From: Gordionus sp. m RMFG-2023
Taxonomy: Eukaryota; Nematomorpha; Gordioida; Chordodea; Parachordodidae
DNA: 64,000 nucleotides
Reading direction: 5' to 3'
NCBI RefSeq assembly: GCF_954871325.1
Contig: NC_088776.1
Coordinates: 41,682,569-41,746,568 of the forward strand
The translations under genes were made by a program, and so were the position numbers. The notes beneath the pieces were generated by a model. The model was given only the letters and a program-made list of their open reading frames with translations. It did not search any database and had not been told where the DNA came from. Below are positions 25,240 to 38,600 of this stretch, piece after piece; position 1 is the first letter of the stretch; each line of letters begins with the position of its first letter.

Positions 25240-25995
25240 CAGGGATGTGAACCCGGCAAAATTTTTGCCCGAATTCGGGTTCGGTTTAAGGTAAAATAAA
25301 AATAACTGGGTTCGGTTTAGGGAAATATTTTTGAACCCGAGTTTGGTTCAGGGTTCAGCTCGGGTATAAGAATTTTTGAATTGATAAAAAAAAATTCTAT
25401 ATTTAAATCATAAAAGACTAGACATAAATTTGGCATAAAAAACATATTTTTTTTTTTATAGGCAAAATATAGTTAAAAATACCAAGCATAGTCATGTATC
25501 AATTTTAAAAATTTAATGACATATTTCCTTAAATTAACAATATCCAATATAATAATTTATACTTTGACTTGTTCACTTCCATTTTCCTCTTAATAATCAT
25601 TGAGAATAAGCTAAAAATTAAAAATAAATGGCGTAAATGAATTTAATTGTTTAAAATTTATTAACACTCCAATAAGAATCTTTGAGAATCAATTAAATAA
25701 GTCTTAAAAATGGTGTATAGCATTAAGTTGTTTAAAATTTATAAACACTTCACTTAATTGGAAATTTGAAAATATTATAAAATCTCAATTAAATTACAAA
25801 TATTTGTATTTACACAAATATCTGAAATAAATGACTTTAAACAATATGCTGGACCCGATGGAACCCGGATTCAAATAAAATTCACGAGTTCGGTTCGGGG
25901 TTTTGAAAATTTTATAAACGGGGTTCAGGTTCGGTTCGGGTTCAAATTTTTTCCCCAAAACCCGAGTTTTCTCCGGGTTTGGGTTCGAATCCCTG
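25240..25995. mobile_element. hAT-type MITE, perfect 8-bp target duplication
   Basis: 756 bases with inverted ends cagggatgtgaacccgg (left) and the complement of gggttcgaatccctg (right). It is flanked by a perfect 8-base direct repeat, attataat (25232-25239 and 25996-26003), the hAT target size. Subterminal zones are rich in gggttcggtt. Non-coding. The tRNA-like string ggttcgaatcc at its right tip is the terminus, not a tRNA T-arm. Confidence 0.85.
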
Positions 25996-26255
25996 ATTAT
26001 AATTAATTATTCCTATAACTTTAATTATAAATTATAATTTCATTTGTATTTACTTTTTTTAAAATTAATTAATTTTTATGAAAAATGCTTAATAAATAAT
26101 CAAAATCATTCATATTTTTTTTAGAATGTGAATCAAAATTATTTTTTAACTTAGAAGTCATTTTATATATCTGATGTTGTATTTGAGATTTATTATCATA
26201 ATCTGTTGCTGTAATTAATATGTAGATGTGTCTTCAGCAATTAAATAGTTAATAT

Positions 26256-26877
26256 CAGGGATGAGAATCCGAACCCAAACCCTCAAAATTTTGCTAAATT
26301 CAAACCCAAACCCTTTTTTAAAATTTAAAGTTCAGGGTCCAAACTTTTTTTAAAAATAAATTTTATTTTTTTTATTTTAAACTTTCATTTTTTAATTTTA
26401 AATTATATGTTAAAAATAAAAAACATGTAATTTACGATTTTCATTTATAAAAGATTTCTTATTTAAAACGAGTTACTATTTAAAACAATTGTTATTTTAT
26501 TCAAAAAAAATAAATATTAATTTTAAAAAAAAATTTTTGATCATTTTTTCTTGGAATCATTTTTGTTATATTTATAAGTCGGCCATTTTTTGTAAAAATT
26601 TTTAAATTTTACTCAGCAAAGCAGATTTTTATAAATCATGATAATATATATTTTAGGATATTGTTGTTTGTGGATTATCAAATTGATAGTTACGAATATA
26701 TTATGATAATATTTTTATTGCAATACTAATTAGAATAAATTTTTTTTTAAAAATGTATTTTTATTAATTTTAATAAGTCATTATTTTTCTGACCTCCGAA
26801 CCCAACCCGAACCACTTTCAGAGATTTTTCACTGAACCCAACCTAGAACCCATTTTTTAGGAGGGTTGGCATCCCTG
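26256..26877. mobile_element. Related hAT-type MITE, older copy
   Basis: Begins cagggatgagaatccgaaccc and ends gggttggcatccctg, like the element at 25240-25995 but diverged from it. No clear target duplication remains. Non-coding, A/T-rich core. Confidence 0.7.
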
Positions 26878-27503
26878 AATAAAGAAATTTAGGGCTATTC
26901 AAATATGGCCACTTTGTACATTTATAAAAAATGTTTAGTTTGTTTTTGTGAATAATAATTTAAGAATCATATTTATATAAAACATCCGAAAGCGTAAATT
27001 TTTCCAGATTTGAGCAGAAAGAAGTACCAGCAAAAATTACTTTATTGAACTATTCTATTTAATAAATTATTCTATTTAATAAATTAACTTATATAAAAGG
27101 AAAAGTAATAAACATACACATTATGACCAGTGAGCGCCTATGGCCGCTTATTTTCAAATGTTTTTAGAGATATAAAATCAAATAATAAATATTTTATCTT
27201 ATGGTATCAATAGTAAATGATTATATATTTTCAAGTTTTCGTATTTTTGTTTAAAAGTTAATACAACTCTTGATGTTATAATTTTAAGAATTGTATCTGT
27301 AATTTAATAAACGTTAAACCCAAAGAACACTATATTTTTATAAATGATAATTTATCAGCTTAGGAAATGTCCAATAGATAAATTAAAAAATAATATTATA
27401 CCTTTAAAAAATTATACAGTTTGAAAATTGGGCGAAAATGGTTATTCCTGAATATATTTTAAATAGTGGGACTTTGTTCAAAACTGTTAAAACAATCAAA
27501 AAA
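26878..27503. other. Intergenic A/T-rich sequence
   Basis: No gene, RNA or repeat structure recognised in this stretch. Confidence 0.4.
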
Positions 27504-27557
27504 AATTTAAACAATAAACACCATATAATGTTGATTATGGTGTTTATTGTTTAAATT
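27504..27557. repeat. Perfect 22-bp hairpin abutting a MITE
   Basis: The arm 27504-27525 (ending caataaacaccata) is the exact reverse complement of 27536-27557, with a 10-base loop. The right arm contains the gtttaaat target copy of the MITE that starts at 27557, so the MITE landed at the foot of the hairpin. Confidence 0.75.
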
Positions 27558-27780
27558 AGTGTTCTTAAACGACTAGTTTTGAGCCGATTTTTAAAAACAG
27601 CTAACTCAATATTTTAGCCAGAAAAATATGGCCTAAGCCTCGAGATTTCGCTAATAAAACTCCAAACCTTTGTTCCTTCTACAAACAAAATCTTCAGGGC
27701 TTGAGTAATATTATTCTAGATAAAAAATTGAGTTAGCCGTTTTTAAAAATTGGCTCAAAACGAGTCTTTTAACAACATTA
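27557..27780. mobile_element. Palindromic hAT-type MITE with perfect 8-bp duplication
   Basis: 224-base member of the tagtgttgttaaac family. It is flanked by gtttaaat on both sides (27549-27556 and 27781-27788), which fixes the ends and the 8-base duplication of the whole family. The arms share aaacagctaactcaatat and its inverted partner. Confidence 0.85.
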
Positions 27781-27795
27781 GTTTAAATTTAATAT

Positions 27796-27919
27796 ATTAA
27801 ATTTCTTGCACTTTTTTTAGAAGAGGTTCTGAAAATTTAAAAAAAAGTTTATATAAGATTAAATTTCTTGCACTTTTTTTAGAAGAGGTTCTGAAAATTT
27901 AAAAAAAAGATTATATAAG
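27796..27919. repeat. Two-unit tandem duplication, 62-bp unit
   Basis: Unit attaaatttcttgcac...gaagaggttctgaaaatttaaaa...atataag, present twice and nearly identical, hence fairly recent. Non-coding. Confidence 0.8.
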
Positions 27920-29615
27920 ACATGGAAGATAATGTATCGGAAACGGAAATAGGTTAAAATTATGGAACGTGAAAGAAACGGTGATCCCAGGAACTATTGG
28001 AACGAAAAATTATAAATTTAATTTTTTATAATAATTATATATGATGGCTCACTTATAAATATTATTTTTTTAATTTCTTAATTCCAGTTTGCTTCACTAT
28101 ACAATATTATTATCCATTTAGTATCATGTATAAAAATTGATATAATATTAGTAAAATGGATATATAATTTGCTATTTTTTTAGTAAACGCTATGCGGGAC
28201 ATCTAAAACGGAGCCTATTTTGGTCGGAACGACAACGAAAAAATGCCTTTTCTCCCGGTCCCTGGTTTAGTTTATGATAAAGAAATCTTGATTTTGGAGA
28301 TTCAAAGGAAGCAAAATAATAAAACAATACCATATGAACATTACTACCAAAATCATAAAATGCATCTTGGTATTTAGTAAAAAATATTGAGGATATTGTA
28401 AATAAAATGTTTCAAATTCCTAAAACTGTATACTGGTTCGATTAGTTTTGATACCTATGGCAAATAGCTTAGGACACCCTATTTTAATTTGCTTTTTCTC
28501 TTACTTTTTAGGTTTAGTCGAAGTTATACAACTTCCTGGTTGGAAATAAGTCGAATCAGGACACAGCTTAATTACTTATTTTTTTATTTTGTCATGTCAT
28601 GACAACTTTTATTTTTTAAATTTGCAATCTAATTATTGGATAATTTTCCAAAAGAGGGCATATCATTAAATTATATGTTTAGCTCAACTTCCCTCTCCTA
28701 GCATTTTTCCTTTTAAAAGTAAAAAATACATTATTTTTAAATTATTGTATCTTTTTTTAAGGTAAACACCCCAAAATTTAGTATTTTACATTTGATAGTG
28801 GAATACATTTAAAATATGGATTAAAAATTATGATATTAATTTTTCATATTTTATTTTAAATTATAAACAACAGTTTTAAATTAATAAAAAATATAATGGG
28901 TTATTACAAATCTATAAATATTTATCTATCATATCAGGAGTATTTAAAATGACATAAATATATAATAAAACTATAAAATAAGGATATATATAAATTATCA
29001 AATGAGTATTTGATTTTAAAATTATCAGGTACTGATATAAAAATAAATATTTATATTGTTAATATATAAATTGTTAAATTAAACTATGTATAATTTCAAA
29101 TAGTGGTTCCTGAAATTGATTATTAATACCTGAGTTGTACTTGTAGTATAATTGTTATATAATATAACATACATGGCTCAATACATAAACTTAGCTAATG
29201 TTTAGTTTATAAAGTTTAGATATTTAATTAATAAAATAATATGTGCATTATATTTATATTCTAACTATATTCATTATAACTTAATATATAATATATACCA
29301 ATATATGATTATCATAATTAATATGAAGATTTTTAAAATATATTATTACAATAATTATTTTTTATTAAATTAACTAAAAAAAAATTTATTATGTTATGAA
29401 AGAAAATTAAAAATATTTGTAGAATTTGTAATAATAATAAAAAAATATATAATAATGTATAAATGGGATTCAAATTATAAATAATTTTAAATTGAACTAA
29501 CCTAAATTAACCCAAAATAAATGCGATTGTAAATGATATTTCTTAAAAACATTTCGCTCCAGTCCTAACGAAGTTAAATTTAATTGATAAAACATTAATA
29601 TCTAAAAAAAAATCA
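27920..29615. other. PNP-B 3' flank and intergenic sequence
   Basis: No gene recognised. The part from 27920 to 28300 is less A/T-rich (cggaacgacaacg, cccggtccctgg) and may be part of an unclassified repeat. The rest is very A/T-rich. Confidence 0.35.
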
Positions 29616-32600
29616 TCACATTCTGGCCACCGTCTCTTTAATAATTTGTCCAATCTTTCTCGAACCCTCATCAAAGGATAGAGCTAATACCATTTCTATA
29701 TGATCAGCATGCAAAGGTTCAGATGGTTTTTCTAGCGGATCTTGATAATCGGTTGTTATTAGGCTCAAACCGCAAACGCTTATTTGGCAATGTCTAGCTA
29801 CAATAACCTCCGAAACGGTACTGGCCCCTAATTATTTAATGTACAAGTAATTTTTTATTCTATTTAGATTTGAAATTTATAAAAACTTGTAATAAAATAA
29901 ATTATGAATATTTTAAAAATTATTAGATAAGCCGGATATTTGATTCGTCGCATATTCGATTAGATTATTTTTTAAAGTTTTCAAAAGTGAAAAAATGAAT
30001 TAATAAATGTGGAAATAAAGTAAATAATCCACAAAGGACATGTTGAATACTTATGAACAATTTTAAATAGTAAAATATCAAATTTTATAGTTTAAAAAAA
30101 ACTTCTACGTAAGATACTATGATTCCACAATTAAATCTTTTAAACATAAGTACGAGTGGTCAAAAACACACTGAATATAAAATAAATATAGTAACACCAA
30201 GAACATTGTACTTACTACTATTATAAATACTTTAAACAGTCTACAATAGCTATTAAATTAAAATTAATTATATATTATACTATAACTTTCATTATATATA
30301 TATTTTTTTGCAACATGGCATGGTATATAGTGTATATTTTTTTTAACCTATAGCATCTGCACCAAACTTAGTCATAATGTTTTTTTCGGCGTTAGTCTCA
30401 TAATTGGGGCCACATACCATTAAATAAATGCCTTCTTTGCAGCAAGGGCTCATATGGAGACTATTGGCAGATTCGAGTGTTAATTTTCTGAGTTTGATAC
30501 AATACGGGGCACGCAAATCGGGAAATCTTAGGCCCCATCTAATTAAAATATATAAAATTAATGGGATTAATCGGTAAAATATTTTGAAATTTAAATAATA
30601 TTTATATTTGATTTTGAAAAGCACTTAATTTAACATTAAGTATTTTAGTCTCTGACTCCTTTTTTAATCGATTGACCTTATATTAATACTGTACCAAATT
30701 AATTAGACGTAGGGTTGTGCCGATACAAATATAAGAAGGGAGCTGACACTTACCGTTTAAAAAAAATTGGATCAGGTAAATATTTTTTAAACGACCCGAT
30801 TTTGAGGACATATGATTTAACTATAAATTTTAAAAGAAATTTTCATAATGATAAAAATGAATTGATTTTAATGCAGTAACCCATCTTTCAATTTTGTCAA
30901 GATGTTTAACAAGATCAATGATTTGAAACAAATTTAATATCCCATTTTGAACCTGGAGTACTCCAATAATCGAACGACGACATGTCAAGCGGGACTGTAA
31001 GTTAATTAAAATTATATGTAGGAAAATCAGAGCGATTACACCAGAACTCAAAGATCTTTAAATTATTTTAAAGAATGAACATTTTTTTTTATAATAACTT
31101 TTCAAATTATCAGTACAATAAAAATAGAAATGTGAACCCTTGGACAAAAAAATAGGTCTGAATTGAAGAATAAAATTTAAAAAGGGTTCAGGTTTGGAGA
31201 ACATATTGACTCAAAATAACACAATTTTTTTAAAATTTATACTTAAATGTGTAATTTAAATGCATAGCCTTACTTAATATCACTTATAATAAACTATTAT
31301 TACCTATTCTACATTTTTTAAAAATTCTTTTGGAATGTTTTATGAATAAAAAATATTCAAAATATTATAAAATCATTCTATATGTTTTTCGACTTGGAAG
31401 ATGATACATTTTAGAATATAAAACAGTGAAATTAAAATTATTAATATAAATTATTAGGGATTACCTAATTAATCGGTGTCCGCGATAACCCAACTCCCAG
31501 ACATTGTTACATATGATTGTAAAAGTTGGTAAATCATGTGGAATGAATCCACGAAAGAGCTCGATAATATTGGAATTTTATCTCGTAAATTAGGTAGAAG
31601 AGTGATACGAGATTTATTTTTGAATATACCAAAAAATAATCTAAGAGATTAAGCTGGGGTTATCAATATATTTAGCGATGTCTTTAACTTTCATTTGTTG
31701 TTTTTCCGGTAAGGACAACATTTTACTAACTATGCCGATTTTTTCTTTATTCGAATATTTTTCTGGGTCTTGAAATAGTAGACGAGGATTGGGAGTTTGT
31801 ATTTAAGTTAGAATTGACAGAATTTGATAATATATATTTATAGTAAAAATGAAATTCAAATTAGGTAGTTAATTAAAAATCTTTCTTGAGATTTCTCAGA
31901 GAATTTATATTTTGAAAAATAATTTTAATTTTTTTTAAAGAAATTTTAAAATTAATTTTTTTACGTAAGGCTGCGTCCAAAGTCATTAAAAAAAATAAAA
32001 TAAATAAATAAATTTTGAGGAAAAAAATAACATAAGCTATTTTTAATGTAAAAATAAAATAGTGTCCTATTTCATTTTTCGGTATTTGTAAAAATTTATT
32101 TTTTTTTAAAAATAATAAAAAAAAATAAAGTTGAATAAAAATATATTCAAAATTTTGAAATTTTTAGAAGAAAATTAGTAAGTAAAATTTTTAATGATAT
32201 TAATTTTTATAAATTTAACCAAAACGATTATGAAAATCCAATAAATAAAAATATCAGGGATAACATGGTTGGGAGAAGTGTACATTTAAGATTAGTAAGT
32301 GTATATATTATAAATTTTGAAACAATAATTTAATATTTTGACATCACCTTATGTGATTAAATAGAGATTCTATAGAAATTAGGCAAATTTGGGAGGAAAG
32401 GCCAGGACTATGAAAAAATTTTGAAATAAAATCAAACATATAACTTCAATTATGATCAATTGAAAACAAACCCTTTGCAATTTATTTTTACCATAATTTA
32501 GCCAATATTAACTTTAGAAATTAATGTAAAAAGAATAATAGGTATGATTTATTAAGATATTGACTATTTATATAGAAAATATTTACTAAGTTTTATTGAG

Positions 32601-35600
32601 CTAATATTTTGACATCACCTTATGTGATTAAATATTTATAAATAAACAATAGGTTTTTGTTTAAACATTATTTACCCCTTCTTTTTTTCATTATATCCTT
32701 TAGTTGAATAATAAATATGCTTTTTTAAAATATTTATTAAATTAATATTTACCTAACTGTACATAGCATGTTAATAAATTATCATTTATAATAAAATATT
32801 ACTACATACCCTATAAAAATTCACAATATTTTCCTTTAAAAATTGATATAAATTAAACCTATAAAATGGAAGTATAAAAACAAAAAAAAATTAGAAAAAT
32901 GATAAAAAAAAAACCCCAGATAATGATTTTTTTCTTTCATTTTCACTAAGAGTTTACAGTTAGTAAATTTTTATTATATTGTTTCATTGATAGATGGTAA
33001 ATAAAAATTAATGTAAATATAGGATCTGTTAAAAAATTTGTAAATCGACAGAGCCTAAATTGAAAGTAAATGAAACGTTTATTTTTAAAAAATTTTACCA
33101 GGAAATATTCATAGGATCCCTATCTATCTATGAAAAATTACTAATATTTTACTCAGATAGTTGGATTATTTCGCCAAAATTATATTAAAAAATTCGTGAT
33201 CTCTGGCCTAATCTGAGAAAAATTAACAATATCTAACTCAGATAATAATTTCTACACACTGGTTCCACTCAAACCTAGCAGTAATGTCGTTAAATAACTT
33301 ATTTTTAATCTTTACTTAAGCCAATTTTTAGCCGGTAAAAAAATCGGCGAAAACGAACTTTTAGCTGAAAACTATAACTTTGACCTTGAGGCTTTTCAGA
33401 AAAATACAGCATACATTTAAAAGAAACTAATGTTAAAGGATTTTCTCCAGTACGCTTTTGTAGATTGAGTCGAATTGGCCGACATTTAGCCATTACCCAA
33501 CTATAGTCTTTATCAAACTCGAAAAGAAGTGTTTTATCTTATAAAATTCGTCTAAATCTTCATGCTGAGGCTTAAGTTAGAGGTTTAGTGCAAATTTTGG
33601 CCCAAGTTTTAAGGATAAATATCCAGCCCAGTTTAAATTTATTTGTAATTTGTTATTACTGTAATTTATAAATTATTGTTATATAACAAATAGTTTTGTT
33701 AAACAGCTCGTTTTGAGCCGATTTTTAAAAACGGCTAACTCAATATTTCATCCAGAAAAATATTACGCAAGCCAGAAGATTTTGCTCATAGAAGGAACAA
33801 AGGTCTAGACATATATTAACGAAATCTCGAGGCTTAGATAATATTTTTCTGGCTAAAATATTGAGTTAGCCGTTTTAAAAAATCGGCTCAAAATGAGCTG
33901 TTTAACAACACTATTTGTTAATTAATATAAAAGCTATAAGGGGTGCTTTATATGAAGGGGAAAAATATTATCAGCACTGTTATCTCAATCAGAAAAAAAG
34001 AGGAATGTAAAATAAATCGAAATTTAAAAATGACGACATCATTTAAAAAAATCTATCTTGCTATTTAACAGAACAGGCTTAAAAAATAAAATGATTTGAT
34101 CTTTTCTTTTATTAAAACAAAACTATAATTAGAATATATTCTGCGGTATCCAATACAAGGTGACGGAGTATCGAGAGCTAAAAATTTATATGTATTGTTT
34201 TGGTCCGTTATATTATATGTATCGGTATGGAAAAAAATTGACACATTTTTATCTTAAATGATAACCAATTCTCAATTTTTACCAAATAAAAAATTTAATT
34301 TTCACATAATAAAAAAATTAATTTAAATAATATAAATTAATTAGTTGGAAAATTTAATAATAGATCGTTTTCGCATTCATGTCATGCTCATAATTTAGAT
34401 TTCTTTTTTAAATATTTTACAAAATCAAAATAAGAAAATTTTAAAAATCTCTGTACAATGATCAAAATTAAAACACGTGGGCTATGGTAAAAATAATTTT
34501 TTTAATCCATACAGGGCTTAAAATTTATACATCGTAGGTCACTGATAGATATATAAAAATTATTTTATGCATTTTTGAGAAAAAACTATTCATAATTTGA
34601 TAAAATTTTTTTATAAAATAATTTAATTACCTATCATCATTATCACCTATCAAAGGATTTTGTCCGGCCAACCCTGCAAAATCAATATGATCTTTAATGA
34701 TCATAACATCACCACTTTTGAAATTTTTAGATAAACACCCAGAACAATTGGTTACAAATAATGTTTCAACACCCATTAATTTCATGGCTCTGACTGGCAA
34801 TGTTATCTTATAGTTAAATATTTTAATATTATTATTTTTGTTAAAAATTTTATAAGAAAAAAATATAAATATAAATAAGTAAATCTGGGATCTAATACCA
34901 GATATTTCCTCTAAATCAAAAAATTATTTTTTATACATAAAATATGTGAAATTAATAAAACTAAGTAATTTCAACTTTAAAAAAAAATCATCTCTAGATG
35001 AGTATAATATTGAATGCTCATCAATATTCTACTGTTGAAAATATACTAAAAAATTCAATTCTATTTTTATTGAATTAAATTTACATTCTACGTTTAAGAG
35101 TTAGGGTTAGCAAAATTGGCTAAAAATCTCACCTAAGCCTAATTTTAAAAATCGGCAGGAGAAAATTAGCCGATTTTGCAATACTAATTACCAGAAACCT
35201 GCAGAGGTACTATTTGCACGATTCGGTCCGGTTTAAAATTTTAAATGAACCATTTTAAATAAATTCTAATTTAGTGATATTGACATTTATGACTGAGAAA
35301 AAGATCAATTTTTTTTATTTTTCAAAATTAATATAAAATTTGAAAATATTTTTTTACAAAGTAGATTCCATTTATTATATATATTTTTGTTAAACATTTC
35401 AATAGTTGATTTAGATTGTAAAAGAAGATTTTAACTACTTAAAAAGGTTATAGTGGAGTGGACGTGATAATAACGAGGCAAAATCTTTAGCAGACCATTT
35501 TGGTATCACCAAGACTCACAGCAAATTGGCTGGTATGTAAAATATTTTTGCATAATAATCTATTTATTATATGATGTATTATATTTTTAGCTTCTGATGA

Positions 35601-38600
35601 CCAAACATGAAGGATGTATTAAATTTTGTAATATGTTGTGACATTTTCCAGCATAGCAACACAAGATTTGGAAAAATCAGCAATGAGTTGCATTCAATTC
35701 CTATTCCGGCAAAGATAGGAAAGTTGATTACATAATAAATCCTTAATTAAAAATGTTTTATAATTTTGGTCATTTTAATTGTATCTAATTTTTGTTTATG
35801 TATTTATATTTTCATTTTTAGCCTTATTAATGGTCTGTCTATTATAGTTTATATGTATGTGCCACTTGTTTTTATTAGTTATGTTGGTTTCATATATTCC
35901 ATTTAAATTTTATGTAAGCTTATACCTTCTATTTTGAATCTTTTTTCAAAAATATATAATATATTCATTTTTAATTTTGATAATATTTTTAAATACAACT
36001 AAAATAAAAATATAATTAGCATATAATCTAACAATTAGAATTTATAATCTGAAAATATAATAAATAAAATTAATATAGGCCCCTTCAATCTCAGGTATCA
36101 ATTGATATATATCATAATTTCATTTTTTAGTAAATTTAGATTTTATCTTATTCTATATAATATTTTTTCAGCTGCAATCATAAATAGTGGTAAGCCTCTT
36201 TACTTTATTATATCATGACACCCAACCCTGAATTAATATTCATAAATTTTATATTACATAAATTAAATTAGTAAAAAGGTATTCACAAATATATAAGATA
36301 GATGGCAATTTCACTTAACCTTAATTTCTATTTTTAACCACACTAAAATTTATTACAATTCCCTTCCTAATAGAGTATATAAATAACAATAATTTTTTAT
36401 TTTACAAAAGGTATGGACATATATAGGTGTTGATTTAAGTGCTATGTCTGGTGAGAATGGCATAAATACATTGCTGTATATTTCATCAAATATATTGTAG
36501 CCATGCCTTTAAAAAATAAATCAGCATAATATTTCCTCTACTCGTTACTATGCACACATGGTAGGACAAAAGTATAATAAATTTGGTAATAAAATATTAT
36601 ATTTTCGATTCAAATTAATGATCAAGGAGGTGAGAGTTTTTGTGAACAAAATAAGCATAATTATCAAAAAATCGCATATCTTATTTATTTATATGGCATA
36701 TCTTATTAATTTGTTTTTCTACTTTATATATACACATAAGTTTTATATACAAATTAAATAAAATATATATAAGATACACATTATTTCTTATAAATTTAAA
36801 ATGATATAAACTAATTGTCCATCTTTTTTCAGTAAAATATAATTTATGTGCTTGAAATAAATTATTTATAAATTGTTGATAACTTATATATTATTTCTAA
36901 CCTTAAGTGGTATGATGAAAATAAATCTGCAAGTGGTTATCTTATCTACATTTTAAAACTGTTTTATCTCACATTTCTATATTAAGCTTTGACATTTTCG
37001 AAATTAACCTTAAATTAATATATTAAACACAAAATTTTGTAAAAAGAATAAAGCAAAATTGCATTAAATATCAATATAATGATAGAAAATATAATTTGAT
37101 CTTTACATGTCAGTCATAAATGTCAGTATCACTAAAAATATCATATTTAATCAATGCACGTCAGTCATAAATGTCAATATCACTAAAATATAATGTGAAA
37201 TCTTAATATGTCAGTCATAAATGCCAATATCACTAAATTAGAATTTATTTAAAACATGGTTCATTTAAAACGTTACACCGGATTATTTTTTCAAAAATTT
37301 TTTTGGGCCAGCCTGGGTATTATATTTTAAAGCATAGCCTGGCTTTTTCAAAAGAAAAATTTTCAAGCTTGGCCCAGATTTTTTTAAAATATATTATATT
37401 TATTTATGATTTTAATAGCTAATAATGGCCATTTCAAATAGGATATTATTTTTTTTAAAAAAATTCAGATCCAGCCAAACATTGGTTAAAAAAATTTAAA
37501 TATGGCCCAGTCGGACTGCAGGTCTATGCTAATTACAAAGTCCCTGATTCAATAAATGATTAAACCAAATTTAAAATTTTATTTTTTTTGACTAATAAAA
37601 TAATTACAATTTTATTATTTTTAATTTTAGTTACTGTTATTTCTCAAATCCTTAATATTAAAATTTTGATTGAGTTTTCTATAGTGAGACCCCTAAATCA
37701 AACATTTATAACCCTCTCTGTCCACCCTATTTCTATTAAAAGTTAGTTTTTAAACTATATTATGAAAAATATGTCTTAATTGATTTTTATCTGAGGGTAA
37801 ATCAATTGGTTATAACTATAAAAAAATATTACATAAATTGAATAAGCAACCTAATCATTTTAAAAGTGTTCATATCAGAATTATGAACCTAAATTTGGGT
37901 TCAGGAATTTTATACTCTATTTAGGATAAATTTTGATATCAGTAATTTAATTGAAACCCATTTTCTAAAAGAAGTCTGAACCAGGCCCATGTCCATATTA
38001 ACCAACCCAAGTATTGCCCTAAAATATGCTTCTGTTTTATGTGGTCCCATTTATATGGTATTTAGCAAAATTCAAGCAAGATTATCTAAATTAGTTTATT
38101 ATCTATGAGGCCAAATTGACAATAGAATGTGATTAATTTTATATTTATATTATATAGCTTATCCTAATCTTTTTTCTACCTTGATAAAATTTTAGGCTAC
38201 ATCTAAGTCATATAAAAAAATTATGTTTTCAGACAAAATAATAAAGTTAAAAAAATTGAATGGTGGTTAAAAGGACAATTAATTTAGGATAAAATTATAT
38301 TAAACAATTATTGACACGCTCATCAGATTCAGTAGAAAGATACTTTTTTTCATTTGGAGTACATTGGAAAACTAGTTTTTTTATAAGCAATTAAATGTAA
38401 ATACAATGTTGAGGATAAATATAATACTTGTGATTGTTAACCTATTATTATTAGAATCTTATTTTTTAATTTTATAAACCTATTAATTTTTTATTGGAAG
38501 AAAAAACAGATAGCATTAGGTAAATTTTAATATTAGTCTAGATTTTACATGTTAAATTTAGAATATTAAATGATTTCTCACTACAATATAATTAGAATTT

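Noticed and set aside
25975-25995. ggttcgaatcc, resembling a tRNA T-arm
   Set aside because: It is the inverted terminus of the hAT-type MITE with a perfect 8-base duplication next to it; no acceptor stem or anticodon arm fits.
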